Of a DNA stretch of 64,000 nucleotides, positions 22,841 through 33,456 are shown piece after piece. The notes beneath the pieces are model-generated. The model saw only the letters and a list, made by a program, of their open reading frames with translations, did not search any database and had not been told where the DNA came from. Source of the DNA: Ornithodoros turicata (lineage: Eukaryota; Arthropoda; Arachnida; Ixodida; Argasidae); contig NC_088203.1 of assembly GCF_037126465.1 (NCBI RefSeq), positions 93,620,668 through 93,684,667 on the forward strand, given 5' to 3'. How positions within the stretch are numbered: the first letter of the stretch is position 1; the number at the start of each line of letters is the position of its first letter. A program made the position numbers and the translations under genes.

Positions 22841-23128
22841 AGACCTTTCCCTGTTTGTAAGCAAATGACGTCATGGTGTTCGACAGCGCCACCAGTTTGG
22901 TAGAGTTGAACTACGTTCCCAGCTAGAGGCGAACAAGGTCGTGCCCGAAATCCACGGTCTTGAGGGGATTACGATGGTCCCTGAAAGGACGGTCCTTCGG
23001 TCCTACTTTTCTTTCAATAGGAGGCAGCGAACAAGTGCCCATTCGTGGAACCCAGCCCTCCCCTACCGATTTGTTTCGGTTTCAGTCTGTCTACGAACGT
23101 CACGATGACGTTTCTCGGGTAAAGGTCT
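22841..23128. mobile_element. 288-bp MITE, copy 1
   Basis: The ends are AGACCTTTCC / GGTAAAGGTCT. The element aligns along its whole length with 46278-46565 (same 288-bp length), sharing blocks such as TGACGTCAT, CTTGAGGGGATTA and TCCTACTTTTCTTTCAAT. Its left end also resembles 61207-61240 (CCCTGTTTGTAA..AA(A/T)(T/A)ACGTCAT). Non-coding. Confidence 0.8.
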
Positions 23129-23880
23129 GTTAAGGTTAACACCACTGGGAAGACAAGTGATGTTTTAACATTATGATTTGAAGTGCCGATTCATAAAATA
23201 CTGAAAAGTATTATATTGTTATTATTATTATAAAGTATTATATTGTTTCAAATGTCATTCACAAGGCTTGGTGAAAAGGACAATAAGTCTTGATGTGTCG
23301 TCCGGAGAAGAGTTCGTAGACTGTCGAGCTACAAGCGCCGCGGGCTCTGATGCAGAACCGAATCACTGGACACCCTGCTTCTTTTGCGACGCTTAATTAG
23401 AACTTTGTAAGATGTATAGACTGCACACAGGGGCGGAGCCATTCCCCGCTGACTTGCACTGCGACTGCAATCAGTGATAGTAACTTGTTGCCCACTTGTT
23501 GGCAGTCCCATTTCACCTAATGGAAGGCACACCCCTCGCCCTCCTAATCCTAAAAGTCGCATTAGGCGAAATGGAAATAGGCGAAATGGGACGTAACCGG
23601 TCCAGACCAAAAGCGATACAGGATGAGCATTTCCAACGGTTACGTGGTCTGACACGTGTGAGCCGGTTTGGACAGCAGCCGAGCTGCTCATGGCAAGCAG
23701 ACGAGAATTATCGGATATAAAGGCATGATAATGGGTGGACGTTAGGACAGTGATGGTGGTAACTTGTGCGGACATTGCCACCCATCGTTGAGTGGCCGGC
23801 CATGAGCGCTTCTGCTTCATGATCATGAGTGGCCAGCGGCTTTTGGCTAGCAACGCTCATGGTAACGAACAATAAAAATA
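23129..23880. other. No gene recognised
   Basis: Short repeats of 'GGCGAAATGGGA' type occur at 23500-23590 on both strands, reminiscent of the MULE TIR phrases at 29.6 and 32.6 kb but too short to assign. Nothing else supported. Confidence 0.35.
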
Positions 23881-24128
23881 ACTAAGAGTATATTTACATT
23901 TAATGTGAGCCCGCATACATTTGCGTGGCCACATGCGGCACGTGCCGCTGGGAAGGGCTACAGATAATTGCGACCACCTGGGGTCCTTTAACGTATGCAG
24001 GAAATCTCCGACCCACCATGTTGGAAGCAATGTTTATTTTCCTCATATTGTTTTCGTTCTCTGCCGGGATGCAACCAGCGATCATGAGCTCAGCAAGCCG
24101 GCGCGCTACCGACTGAGCTACCGAGGCC
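23880..24128 (-). mobile_element. tRNA-derived SINE of a tick-abundant type
   Basis: The minus-strand head GGTAGCTCAGTCGGTAGCGC is a clear tRNA A-box region, with a decayed B box (GGTTGCATCCC). The plus strand of the body contains 'GACCACCTGGGGTCCTTTAAC', which I associate from memory with a very common tick SINE. Decayed and surely inactive. Confidence 0.65.
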
Positions 24129-24319
24129 AGCGCATGATAACAGACAAGCTACACTGGCTCAAATTGGATCCACATGCAATGCAGGAGGTACCAGATTCCC
24201 CCCCTCCGGCGGTTCAGTGCAGCGTCCTTTAGCTTCCATGGTATATGAGAGCACCTACAGGATAGTCCCTGTTACCAATAGGACCCAGCGCATGGAGAAG
24301 TCGCTAATTGGACGCTTGG

Positions 24320-24530
24320 ACAACATGTGCCGTGGTCGAGACTGGGAGGTACCCGGGTTCGAAACCCAGTGCCGGCTGTGCTGTTTGGGTTTTTCCTGGG
24401 TTTTCCTCAGACGCTTTCAGACATATGTCGGCACAGTTTCCTTAGAAGTCGGCCCAGGACGCACATTCCACCAGGACGTCAGCCGTGACGTTTCCCACCT
24501 CTGTGAGGCCGACAACGGCGAGCCCTTTCA
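24320..24530 (+). mobile_element. SINE copy (Ruka-like), head partly decayed
   Basis: It has the B-box region GGGTTCGAAACCC, then the standard body: GCCGGCTGTGCTGTTTGGG, 'CAGACATATGTCGGCACAG', 'GAAGTCGGCCCAGGACGCAC', 'CTCTGTGAGGCCGACAACGG'. It ends in a CCACCACC-rich tail. The A-box half is weak. Confidence 0.75.
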
Positions 24531-24830
24531 AAAGCACCACAACCACCACCGGATGTGTCGCGGTTGCAATTGTTCCAGACAGACAGTAGGGGTCGGTGTG
24601 GTGCAGACCCAGTAGTGACGTCCTGAACCCAATTTACAAAGCAGTGAATGCGAGGCACCATGCAGGCTGGTGATTTTACGACACGTGTACGGTGCTATGT
24701 TCACATGGTATGAATTGGGTCTACTGGTCTACTTAACAGGTCTGTCAACGGTGGCCGCTACGTTGTACTGCTTTGTTTCAGCCCTTCATGAACGTCGTGC
24801 ACCCCAAGATCAATGGGATATTCTAGCAGG

Positions 24831-25092
24831 ACCAGCGGCATGGTCAAGCGGGTAAAAGCACCCGCTTGTTGGTGGTAGCCAAGGTCGTGCTGAGGACTGG
24901 GAGGTGGTGTGTTCGAATCCTACCACCGGCTGTGCGGTCTGAGGTTTTCTCTGGTGTAACAGGCGGCAGTGGAATCATCATCGAGCTGTTCGCGAGCACG
25001 GAAATTGAGATGCGCTCGAGATCAGGAAGAACAGAGGAGGAGGAGAAGAGAAGGTGGTGCTGGTGGTGGTGCGGTGTGGCCATTTCCTTTGT
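24831..25092 (+). mobile_element. SINE head (tRNA-Ser/Leu-like) joined to another module
   Basis: The head at 24831-24932 has an A box (GGTCAAGCGGG), an extended variable arm and B box GTTCGAATCC, closely matching the copy at 48772. The body stops after 'GAGGTTTTCTCTGG'. It is followed by 'TGTAACAGGCGGCAGTGG..CATCATCGAGCTG', which also occurs at 45405-45440 before another SINE body. Either a chimeric SINE or an insertion. Confidence 0.65.
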
Positions 25093-25094
25093 TC

Positions 25095-25345
25095 CTGAAG
25101 AAAGAAGAAGAGCTCGCCGTTGTCGGCCTCACACAGGTGGGCAACGTCACGACTAACGCTCTGGGTGGATGTGCGTCCTGGGCCGACTTCTAAGGGAACT
25201 GTGCCCACGTATGTCTAACAGTGTCTGAGGGAAACTCAGGAAAAAACCCAGACAGCACAGCCGGCACCGGGATTCGAACCCGTACCTCCCAGTCTCGACG
25301 TGACATGTCCAACGCACTAACCACTCAGCCATGCGAGCTGGTAAG
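25095..25345 (-). mobile_element. SINE copy (Ruka-like), minus strand
   Basis: Read on the minus strand: head with GCATGGCTGAGTGGTTAGTG (A box) and GGGTTCGAATCCC (B box), then the full standard body ending in GGCCGACAACGGCGAGCTC and a (TTC)n-like tail. It is one of the better preserved members here. Confidence 0.82.
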
Positions 25346-25479
25346 AAGAAGGAGGAGACGAGATATGAGATTTGGACCTGGAAGCAGGAGTCCTCGCCAA
25401 TCTTCTTCCGGCTCTTGAACGTCTGCAAAAGCATACTCACCTCTAATTACATTGTATTATTTTAATTACATGCCGGTTT

Positions 25480-26010
25480 ACTTTGTGGAGCTCCTATAGC
25501 TATTGTTTTTGCCCTTCTGGATGTTCCTCCCAGTCACGCGAGAGTCTATCTTTCCTCTGACTGCCTGTCATTAGTTACATGTTTGGATTCGAACACGAAA
25601 TCTTGCTTTCGTGGCTGCCAGTGCACGTTGGCATTCCTCCCAATGAGGCTGCTGAGGCTTTCTCATCTGCTGAGCTTGCTGTCCTAATTTCTGTCCCTAA
25701 AATTATTTATCTCATGTTTAAGCGCTTCGATATTCTCCGCAGGTATTCTTCGGCCGGTGAGCTTTTTTCTCGCCCTGAGAGGTCTCACTAGTCTCATTCT
25801 GGCTCTCTTTACTGTGCAGCGAACGTCTGATGGAGGTCCTCATGACGCTCTTCCGCAGCGGCGTCCCTCCCCTATTTCTCTTCCGTATCCGCCGTGCTCC
25901 TTCACGCCGCTGGCCACACTGGCCACTTCTTCCTCTTATGTCCTCGTTACGCGTCACTCCGGATCACCTTCATTGCCATTAATTTTCGTGTTCATAGTAT
26001 CATTATGGTG
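25480..26010 (+). pseudogene. Decayed LINE RNase H / C-terminal region
   Basis: The plus-strand frame contains LLSWLPVHVGIPPNEAAE, the conserved end of a LINE RNase H domain, then degenerate sequence with frame changes. Downstream frames are Cys-poor and broken. A short fragment of a jockey/I-like element in a SINE-rich area. Confidence 0.55.
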
Positions 26011-26137
26011 AGCTCACCATAGTCTCATATCATCCCCGTCACTTCTTCCTCTGTCCTTTGGCCGCATCCATAATCGCTTTTCCCGCTAAAAATTATTTAT
26101 TCCGTCATTTCGTTCATCTCTTCATCTCAACGTTTCT

Positions 26138-26265
26138 CCTATGGTGGTGGTGGTGGTGGTGGTGATGGTAAAAGGGCTCGCCGTTGTCGGCCTCACAGAT
26201 GTGGAGAACGTCACGACTGACGCCCTGGGGAATGTGCGCCCTGGGTCGACCTCATAATCTATAAG
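26138..26265 (-). mobile_element. SINE 3' fragment next to (GTG)n
   Basis: A (TGG)n microsatellite at 26138-26168 is followed by the reverse complement of the SINE body end (CGCCGTTGTCGGCCTCACAG..ACGTCACGACTGACGCCCTGG). The rest of the SINE is absent. Confidence 0.65.
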
Positions 26266-26499
26266 TGATTCCACCCATCTCCGTGGCCAATTACCCTTGG
26301 GCTATGCGCCACCCATTTAAAGCAGCAGAAGAAGCCTTGGCTAATCTCCCTTTGCGGATCAAGGCCAGTGGTTGCTAAAACTTGAAGCTAACGCTGAATT
26401 CTTTTTTTACAAACGTTAGTTGGTGACGTGATCAATGTTTCAGTGACAATAACTCCCTTTAGTGATGCAGAGTTCAGCGTTAAATTCAAGTTTAGGGAC

Positions 26500-26665
26500 C
26501 GTTGATCTAGGTTCAAATGTTAATCGGCGTTGATAAAACTGGGCCGTAGGCGTGTGACCCCCCGTCATCAGACGTCCCCGTTCTATTAAACTCATTGTTT
26601 GTCTACTTATCCTGACATCACCACTTTTTACTGGCGCCGCCGACACGGATGTGATGGTCAGGATA
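26500..26665 (+). other. Possible LTR end and primer site
   Basis: A segment shared with 45765-45812 (CCCCGTTCTATTAAACTC..CTGACATCACC) looks like an LTR R/U5 end. At 26630 it is followed by TGGCGCCGCCGACACGG, which has the form of a retrotransposon primer site. No second LTR or pol was found. Confidence 0.3.
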
Positions 26666-27980
26666 CTCAACGCTTGGATGTGCTGGCGTCGGCTTGAGGC
26701 CCGACAGTCTTCGGAAGACCCCGCTCTGGCTGCCTGTACGCTGCTCTAGCTCCACATCGGGAAGCTCGACGGGATACTGCGGCAAAGTCTGTCTTGGCAG
26801 CTCGATCGGCGTCGCTGGTGCAAGTTAACTTCAAGAGGTCAGGGTAGGATTGCTTCCCGAGCTCTTCAAGATGTTATAAGGTCACTGGGTGTGACGGGTC
26901 TACGAAAGACAGAAGAGTGGTTGCTGTGGCTGGAAGGGAACGAAGCGTATAGTTTTGGACAGAGCCCGCGCAGGGAAGGTACGTGATACGCAAGACTGTA
27001 TGTGCGAGCGACGCCAGGCTTCGATGACTATACCTAATACCAATTGGAAATCGATAAGGAGAAGCAGCTCACCCGTAAAAACTCACTGCGAGGTTGGAGG
27101 AATTGAGGTTAGTGACCAGGACACGTCAAGATATGAAGACGGTGTCTCTTCGAGAAGGCTTAACTCTATAGGCGCTAACGGCGACGTTGAGAGACGTTAA
27201 GTTGAGAGATAAGCAATTAGTGGTTGAGCTGTGAAGGGAGTATACGTTGCGGTAGAACCGTTTAAGTTGGAGGGAGTGATGCTGTGTCGATCGAGAAGGG
27301 TCGAAGGATTGCTGAGCCCTCGGAAAGTCAAAGAAGCCGGCGACCGAAGTATCATTCCATGTTTTGTAGAGGAAAATGTAGAGGATGTCCTAGAAACGGA
27401 AGAAGTCCCCGGAAGAGGAGTATGGGTTCGAGCGTCGTTTCAAGTCGGAGTCGTATAAGCAGGGGGACGACCCGCATCTCGACGACCGGGACAGCTGGCA
27501 GAACACTGACCGCAAGCATCGCGTACCTGCGCCTCCAGAAGTCATGGTGGGGGAAACCTCTGCTCTAAGTTTCATTTATGACTGTCCACAAAACACTGTC
27601 AAAGATGAGGGGTCACGCGTCACTGCTGAGTGCAGTGCGTGGAAGAACGTCTCTGCGCAAGTCTAGAGAGATCCACTTGTCTTCAGCCGGAGGGCAGCTC
27701 AAAGAAGAGGTAAAGGAAGGAGAGCCTAGAAGGTCTAACTATGGTAACGAAGAAGAGGCCCAATCCGTTCAGGTGTAGTTTCCAGCTCGGTTTATATCGC
27801 CAGCCTGAGAAACCACCTCCAAAGCCGTTCTGATGGACCACCGAAAACCTTTGGGCCTATACTATAGCCGTCTCTTACTACGACTGGAGATCAACAGCGG
27901 GATGATGGAACATGAATGCTTACCACAGTCCGTCAGCATGCATGGAGACTTTGATCAGTCCCTTATGCAAACTGAACTGT
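26666..27980. other. Unassigned, possibly retroelement-derived
   Basis: Several plus-strand frames of 60-95 codons, Arg/Ser-rich (for example near 27284-27568), follow the possible primer site. None carries a recognisable Gag, RT or host motif. No repeat partner in the window. Confidence 0.3.
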
Positions 27981-29235
27981 ATATCTGTTGAACTGTCTCA
28001 ACATAGCCTATAAATTTTCTGTTGAAAAACACCAGAATTTCCATTGCCAGAGCTATTGACATATTATTGACAGGCGTTGAAAATTGGCCACCGCCTACCT
28101 CTTGGAATTCTGTTAAGCTCCTGTTGTGTGAAAGTGTATGGACTTTTCATTAAACCTGCATTGAAAAGAAAAGTAACATGTGATCATAACTATGGACACT
28201 CGTGTAGGATCATTAAGGAAAATCCTCGGTGGATTCGCAATAACTTCATTTGCCAGCGCTTGCAGGACGACTACCTCTGAGCACGTTGAGAAAGGCATAT
28301 GCAGCAGTTGCATTCCCTTCCTATAAGAGAAAACATATACTACAAATTGTCTTACGGGAGGGGGGTGGGGGTGATGTAGGAGGAAGGTGCGGTCAGTCTG
28401 CTCTGAAGTGGCGGCTGCGTGTGTTACGAGCTTCCGCAAATTTAAGAGACCTGTTTGCCTCGAGTCAGAATGACGGGTGAGGTGTGTCCGATTAATTCGA
28501 TTACGCATACAACCAACACTGAAGTGAGGAATAGCTTGGAGTATTCACTCGCCACCAAGGTAACGGCAGTGTTTCTAACTGCTGTTGGCTTCGAGGTCCA
28601 TCGAAAGTCAAATGTGCAGTAAAATGTGAACTATTTACATTAATGTGAACCGACATGGCAAATGTTGCAGTAAAAGTACGGATAAACGGAAAAGAATCGA
28701 CGCCGCAAATATATTACTAGAACTTCTATCTCTCTAATGGGATTATATTGTGATAAAAGTTTTTATCACAATAATCCCATTAGTGAGATAAAAGTTGTAG
28801 TGCGCAGGTTAAATGATTGCAGTAAATGATGTGCTCCACTAACGAATTAATTAGCAAGTGCATTATTATTCCTCTGTAGTCGTCTTAAAATGCCTGAGAA
28901 CGTTAAAAAATGAATTTTTTCGAATTTCGCGAGTTTCAAAATCAAATGTTTAATGACTTTATTAATTAATTAAGCGTATCATGTTACTGCAATCATCTAA
29001 CCCGCACGCTACTAGAAACAATATTTTTCGTTGCTTGCGGCGTCGATCCTTTACGTGTTCGTCCGCGTACTTTTACTATAAAATTCACTTTGATACCAAT
29101 ACCGCTCTCAGATGAATGTTTAATTGCCTCATTCCCTACAACGTTACATCTCTCAGGATATATGCCACTATACTGCATATGCCTTTTTAACTGCACATGC
29201 TACGTGCTCAGAGGCGGTGAATGACCCGCCACATT

Positions 29236-29298
29236 AGTGTGAGTGTGCGTGTGTGTGCGTGTGCGTGTGCGTGCTTGTGTGTGTGTGTGTGTGTGTGT
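29236..29298 (+). repeat. (GT)n microsatellite
   Basis: An imperfect GTGTGC/GTGT run inside the right arm of the foldback element; the left arm lacks it. Confidence 0.9.
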
Positions 29299-29800
29299 CA
29301 GAGGTGGACGTCCTGAAAGCACTGGCAAACTAAGTTAAATTATTGCGAAAGAGACTGATGATTTTCCTCGATGATCCTACACGTGTCTGTGCCCATGGTG
29401 ATGCTTTTTAACACAGTTTTAATTTTTAAAAAAATCAATACACTTTCACTCAACAGGAGCTCAACATAATTCCAAGAGGTATATACACTGTATGGCCAAT
29501 CTTCAAAACCTGTCAATAATACGTCAATATGGCTCCGGAAATAGGAATTCTGGGGGCTTTCAACAGAAAATTTGGTAGCACCCCGATTCGTCCAAATGTT
29601 TATTTCGTCCAAGTATTCACAACGTCCAAGTACTCAGCACGTCCGAAAAAAATTGGACATAGTGGGCATTGGACGAACTGAACCAAAGGGGGGAAAACTT
29701 GACCAACCCGTCCAAATAACCGTACCGTCCAAACGCTTGTTTCGTCCGAAAAGGGAGGGGGATCTCCGAATGTGAGTGAACAGTTGCTTCGTTTACGATT

Positions 29801-30065
29801 GAAGGTAGGATTTAAACATTCACACCGAAAGATGCCATGCCATACACCATGTAAAACGAAAAACAAATGCTCAGCCTGCTCTGTTTATTTATTTTAGTTT
29901 CTTTCTTTTTTTTCATTCCAACAACTGACTTATTAGTTGAAGGTAAGATTTAAACATTCCCACTGAAAGATGTTATACACCGAGTAAAACGAGAAACAAA
30001 TGCTCAGCCTGCTCCGTTTAGTTTTTTTTTCTTTTTTTCCTTTGAACAACTAACTTATTAGTTAG
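29801..30065. repeat. Two-copy tandem duplication, 138-bp period
   Basis: 'GAAGGTAGGATTTAAACATTC' at 29801 recurs with one change at 29939. Each unit ends in a poly(T)-rich stretch and 'AACTTATTAGTT'. It lies in the MULE 3' region. Confidence 0.85.
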
Positions 30066-30173
30066 CATGGCCCAGCAAGTGGGACATGCGCTGCAGGTAT
30101 GCCTTGATGACATGAGCAAACTGCTCTGTTACATCTGTGAAGGGTGCTTCGTTTCCCAGCATCGTTTCCCCTG
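30058..30173 (-). pseudogene. MULE transposase C-terminus (fragment)
   Basis: The minus frame reads ..PFTDVTEQFAHVIKAYLQRM.. and ends GHAN at TAA (30058-30060). Its position, just inside the 3' TIR on the strand of the N-proximal fragment at 32118, makes it the end of the same transposase. The middle is displaced by the 30190-32137 insertion. Confidence 0.5.
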
Positions 30174-31282
30174 AGCTGTATTTGGTATCATCTCATATGG
30201 CCCAAGTGTGTATAAGGCCCAAGTGATCAGAACACCCAAATGTTCATAAGACCCAAAAAAATGTTGGGCCTTTTGAGCATTTGGGTCAAATGCGAAGGGC
30301 AGGGTAAGGTGTCCAGAACGCCAAAATATTCATATGGCCCGAAAACCAGGAGGGAAGACTAGGACTGACCTAGATACTGTATTTTCTTTGCACATATGCG
30401 CAATATTAATTAAATGCTGAATGCGACAGAGGAGAAAAAGGTAACTGAACTAAAAAAAATTAATAAAAGTAACTTAACTAAAAATATTAATAAAAGTACT
30501 GAAATGAAGAAAAAAAATTTCAAGCAAATAAGATATAAATGTGACAAAAAGTAAAATACAAATAAATATTGAATCCTTACAGCGTTCAATATTTCGCTCG
30601 GTACAGATTGGTAAGCTCTGTGCCTAATATATTTATTGAACAACTGATTCGTTTGCCGGATTAAAAGCTTTTCAACATTCGCTTGAATACTGCTATGACG
30701 CACAATATGTAGCGCTTTTTCTGCGAAGGTATCCAAGCCGGGCACGGCAGTAGCGTAGCTAGAAAAAAATATTTCTGGAGGGGTTCAGGAGGAAATTTGC
30801 ATAGGAGATAAGGGTTTACTCCTCGTTTCTCTCTTCCAGATGCGCTACCAAAGGTACGATTTCGGGAGGGGTCTGAACGTCGCAAACCACGCCTACGCAT
30901 GGGACCGTTTTTTCCGCTCTAACCCATCGGTGTAATTTTTTTCGAGACCATTTGTTCCGTCACCAAATTTTCCGGGGCCATTTTTTCGGGGCCGTTCGAC
31001 CAAATGGCGCTCTATCAAATAGGCGGACACCTTTGAATTGATTCTGTAACTGAACTCTTTGGAGACTACATTTCACAAAACGGAAGAAGCGCATTGTTTG
31101 TGTTCACGTGAGATGCGCGCTGCAGAAGGAGCATATTCCACTGAGTGACCGAGTGAAATTGTCCAAAATGGGCACTGCTTGATGAACTGCTGACAGAACA
31201 AGAGATAAACTGATGTTCTGAGGCTGGAACAACATAGAAGGGACAGATACAAACAAAGCCTCAATTTGCCTAAGAAATCAAC

Positions 31283-31692
31283 GATGAAAGATGAAAGTCA
31301 CTGAAAAGGTTAGCCAGCTGTAGGGATCGAACCCACATCTTCTGGATTGCCGGTCCAGGGCTCAACCAATTGAGCTAAGCTAACACGCCTCTCCAGTGAC
31401 TTTCGGGGTGCGTCATCTGAAGGGACGACAAACCAGCCACTCACTCACCCTCCTTTCACTCTTACATTTTTGCTCACTCATACACACAAATGTACATGCA
31501 AAAATGTAAGAGTGAAAGGAGGGTGAGTGAGAGTGAGTGGCTGGTTTGTCGTCCCTTCAGATGACGCACCCCGAAAGTCACTGGAGAGGCGTGTTAGCTT
31601 AGCTCAATTGGTAGAGCCCTGGACCGGCAATCCAGAAGATGTGGGTTCGATCCCTACAGCTGGCTAACCTTTTCAGTGACCTTCATCTTTCA
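31283..31692. repeat. Head-to-head pair of tRNA-derived SINEs (large palindrome)
   Basis: Arms 31283-31473 and 31498-31692 are inverted copies around a 24-bp spacer. Each contains a tRNA-like unit (plus copy about 31592-31667): A box TAGCTCAATTGGTAGAGC, anticodon loop CCGGCAA (GGC, Ala-like), B box GGGTTCGATCCC, acceptor GTTAGCT/AGCTGGC. The common downstream tag is CTAACCTTTTCAGTGAC. The same unit recurs at 44932-45030. Confidence 0.85.
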
Positions 31693-31780
31693 TTGCTGAC
31701 TGCTCCTGCGCAGTCACACCTGAAAAGCGATTTTACAGAAAAATATTTCTCGCATATAACTCGCACTGATGAAAGTTACC

Positions 31781-31937
31781 GCATTTTTCTGTGTACAAGC
31801 TCCGTTATATATAAAAAACTTCTCTGAAGAAGTCCTGCGCAGGATGATGACGCGCATATGATGACATTAGATGACGCGCAGGACTTCTTCAGAGAACTTC
31901 TTTCAATGTATAACGGCGCTTATACACTGAAAAATAC
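31781..31937. repeat. Palindrome, about 62-bp arms
   Basis: Inverted arms 31781-31843 and 31874-31937, centred on GATGATGACGCGCATATGATG and matching best at CTGAAGAAGTCCTGCGC. Probably a small foldback/MITE; non-coding. Confidence 0.75.
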
Positions 31938-32117
31938 GGTCGAAAGAATACACTGTGAGTCTTCCTTTCTGGTTTTCGGGCCATATTACCATTTGGGCCT
32001 TCTGGGCGTTAGGGCCTTCTGGACACCTTATCCTGTCATGCTCATTTGACCCAAATGCGCAAAAGGCCCAATTTTTTTTCGGGTCTTATGAACATGTGGA
32101 CGTTTTGGTCACTTGGG

Positions 32118-32290
32118 CCTTATGCCGTCCGTAACGTCATGTGGGGTTGGCTCTTGAATTTCATGCGCAGCGAATTATGCCACCCTTCGGCGTGATTGTT
32201 TGTGCGGAGATCGTCCTCATCCGCAAACTAATTCCAGAGATGAACGTTGGTAAGCCACTGCCGCTCGAAGTAGTCTGCGTAAAGGCAAAG
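32118..32290 (-). pseudogene. MULE transposase fragment
   Basis: The minus frame reads YFERQWL, NVHLWN, one stop, then DLRTNNHAEGWHNSLRMKF. The RTNN..EGWH block is a hallmark of MULE-type transposases in animals. One in-frame stop and loss of the catalytic region show it is dead. It continues after the insertion at 30058-30173. Confidence 0.7.
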
Positions 32291-32780
32291 GACCGCAAGT
32301 TCCCTTTCAGATCCCTAGATGTTTCCAAGAAAGATCACTAACATTGGGAAACGCGGTACTTAGCGAGAACACAGTTATAGACAACAACGGTCACTGTAGG
32401 CCAGCGGTCCTGTGAACGGGTTTGTGTTTTCTGTGATTCCCCGTTTGATCGATAATCCATTTGCTTTCATGAATACAGTCACGTGCCATTCACCCAGTGT
32501 CAAAATGGCCTGTGCTTTCATGAATGCAGCCAGGCAGTCGCCTGCCGAAAGATTTTTGGGAATTCCCCCATTTGGACGAAATGGGCTATTGGACGGTACG
32601 GGTATTGGACGCGCTGGGCAAGTTTCTCCCCGCCTGTTCATTTCGTCCAAGTGTTCAGTACGTCCGATTTTTTTCGGACGAATTAAATATTTGGACGTTG
32701 TGAGTACTTGGACGAAATGAACGTTTGGACGAAATGGGGCGTAACCGAAAATTTATAGGCTTTATAAAAGCAGTTCAACA

Positions 32781-33456
32781 TACGAGGGGTGTTCAAGTCA
32801 AACCGGGACTTTCTAGGTGCATTCTTTTCGCTTGCACCTTCTGCACCAGATCTGAACTGTTTTTTTTTTTTTGCGTGCTGCACTTTCCTTTTGAAAAGAA
32901 AGGCATTACTAATAAATGGCGAGAGAATGCGCGGCCCGTAAAACGGTCGTCGGGGCAACATCGCTTGCGGTGTTGTTTCCGGGAAGATTTTTTCTAAAGA
33001 TTACTAATAAAGTTCCTTTCAGCTGGAAAGTGTAGCTCCCGAAAACTCGTCTTGCGTGGAGTCCAAGGTAGTGTGGTCCAGTGCAAGTGAAAAGAACGCG
33101 CTTTCTGACTCCTGAGTGTACAAATGGCTCGCGCTACTTCTTTTTCGTCATTTTCACACGCAACAAGCCTCCGCGTTCACCACGTGGTGGTCCAAAGTTT
33201 GTACAAAACAGAAGACACGTGCTGGACAAGATGGCCGACAACGAGGTGAGCGCGCACATCGAACAGCGAATTGTCATGAAGTTTCTCATGAATGAAGGCG
33301 TAAAGTCATCTGAGATTCACAGAAGGCTTCAGGCTCAGTATGGCCACGATACACTTAGCCGCAGCAAAGCGTTTGAGTGGTGCAAACGGTTCCGAGACGG
33401 CCGCACATCGGTGCAGGACGATCCCGGCCGGGGCGCGGCTCAGAGCCCAGTGTCAG
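32781..33456 (+). pseudogene. Mariner transposon 5' part (TIR and transposase N-terminus)
   Basis: The TIR begins ACGAGGGGTGTTCAAGTCAA after a TA. The transposase starts at ATG 33231 and shows the helix-turn-helix region: EQRIVMKFLMNEGVKSSEIH, SRSKAFEWCKRFRDGRTSV, QDDPGRG. It ends abruptly at 33456, where a LINE (CAATT)n tail begins. The remainder of the same transposase lies at 42745-43560. Confidence 0.88.

Larger units (their letters stand above)
30190..32137. mobile_element. Inverted-repeat element with 'GGCCCAAGTG' phrases, inside the MULE
   Basis: Arms 30190-30350 and 31970-32137 are inverted copies made of phrases such as ATAAGGCCCAAGTGA, TTCATAAGACCC(A/G)AAAAAA and TTGGGCC. They lie exactly between the two transposase remnants of the surrounding MULE, so this is a later insertion. 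The interior holds an A-rich stretch (30420-30560), phrase repeats at 30950-31025 and two palindromes. No transposase or clear target duplication was found. Confidence 0.65.
29574..32746 (-). mobile_element. MULE (Mutator-like) element with long phrase-repeat TIRs
   Basis: TIRs of about 180 bp (29574-29765 and 32560-32746) consist of repeated 'TTCGTCCAA' / 'ACGTCCGAAAAAAATTGGAC' phrases. GAAAATTT flanks the element at 29566-29573 and 32747-32754, an 8-bp direct repeat within the 8-10 bp usual for MULEs. Minus-strand transposase remnants lie just inside both TIRs. It sits in an arm of the foldback element, whose sequence is continuous across the insertion point. Confidence 0.82.
27987..32780. 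mobile_element. Foldback (long inverted repeat) element, interrupted by a MULE
   Basis: The left arm 27987-28310 starts TGTTGAACTGTCTCAACATAG. It pairs with 29165-29573, and the pairing continues after the MULE at 32755-32780 (CAGTTCAACA end). Inner arms 28670-28735 / 29010-29085 (GCAGTAAAAGTACG..ATCGACGCCGCAA) also pair. A perfect hairpin at 28735-28793 (AATGGGATTAT..) lies near the centre. Without the MULE it is about 1.6 kb. No transposase is visible. Confidence 0.75.

Noticed and set aside
31592..31667. Functional tRNA-Ala gene
   Set aside because: The unit folds, but it recurs with the same flanking tag at three places, once as an exact inverted copy, which marks a SINE family.
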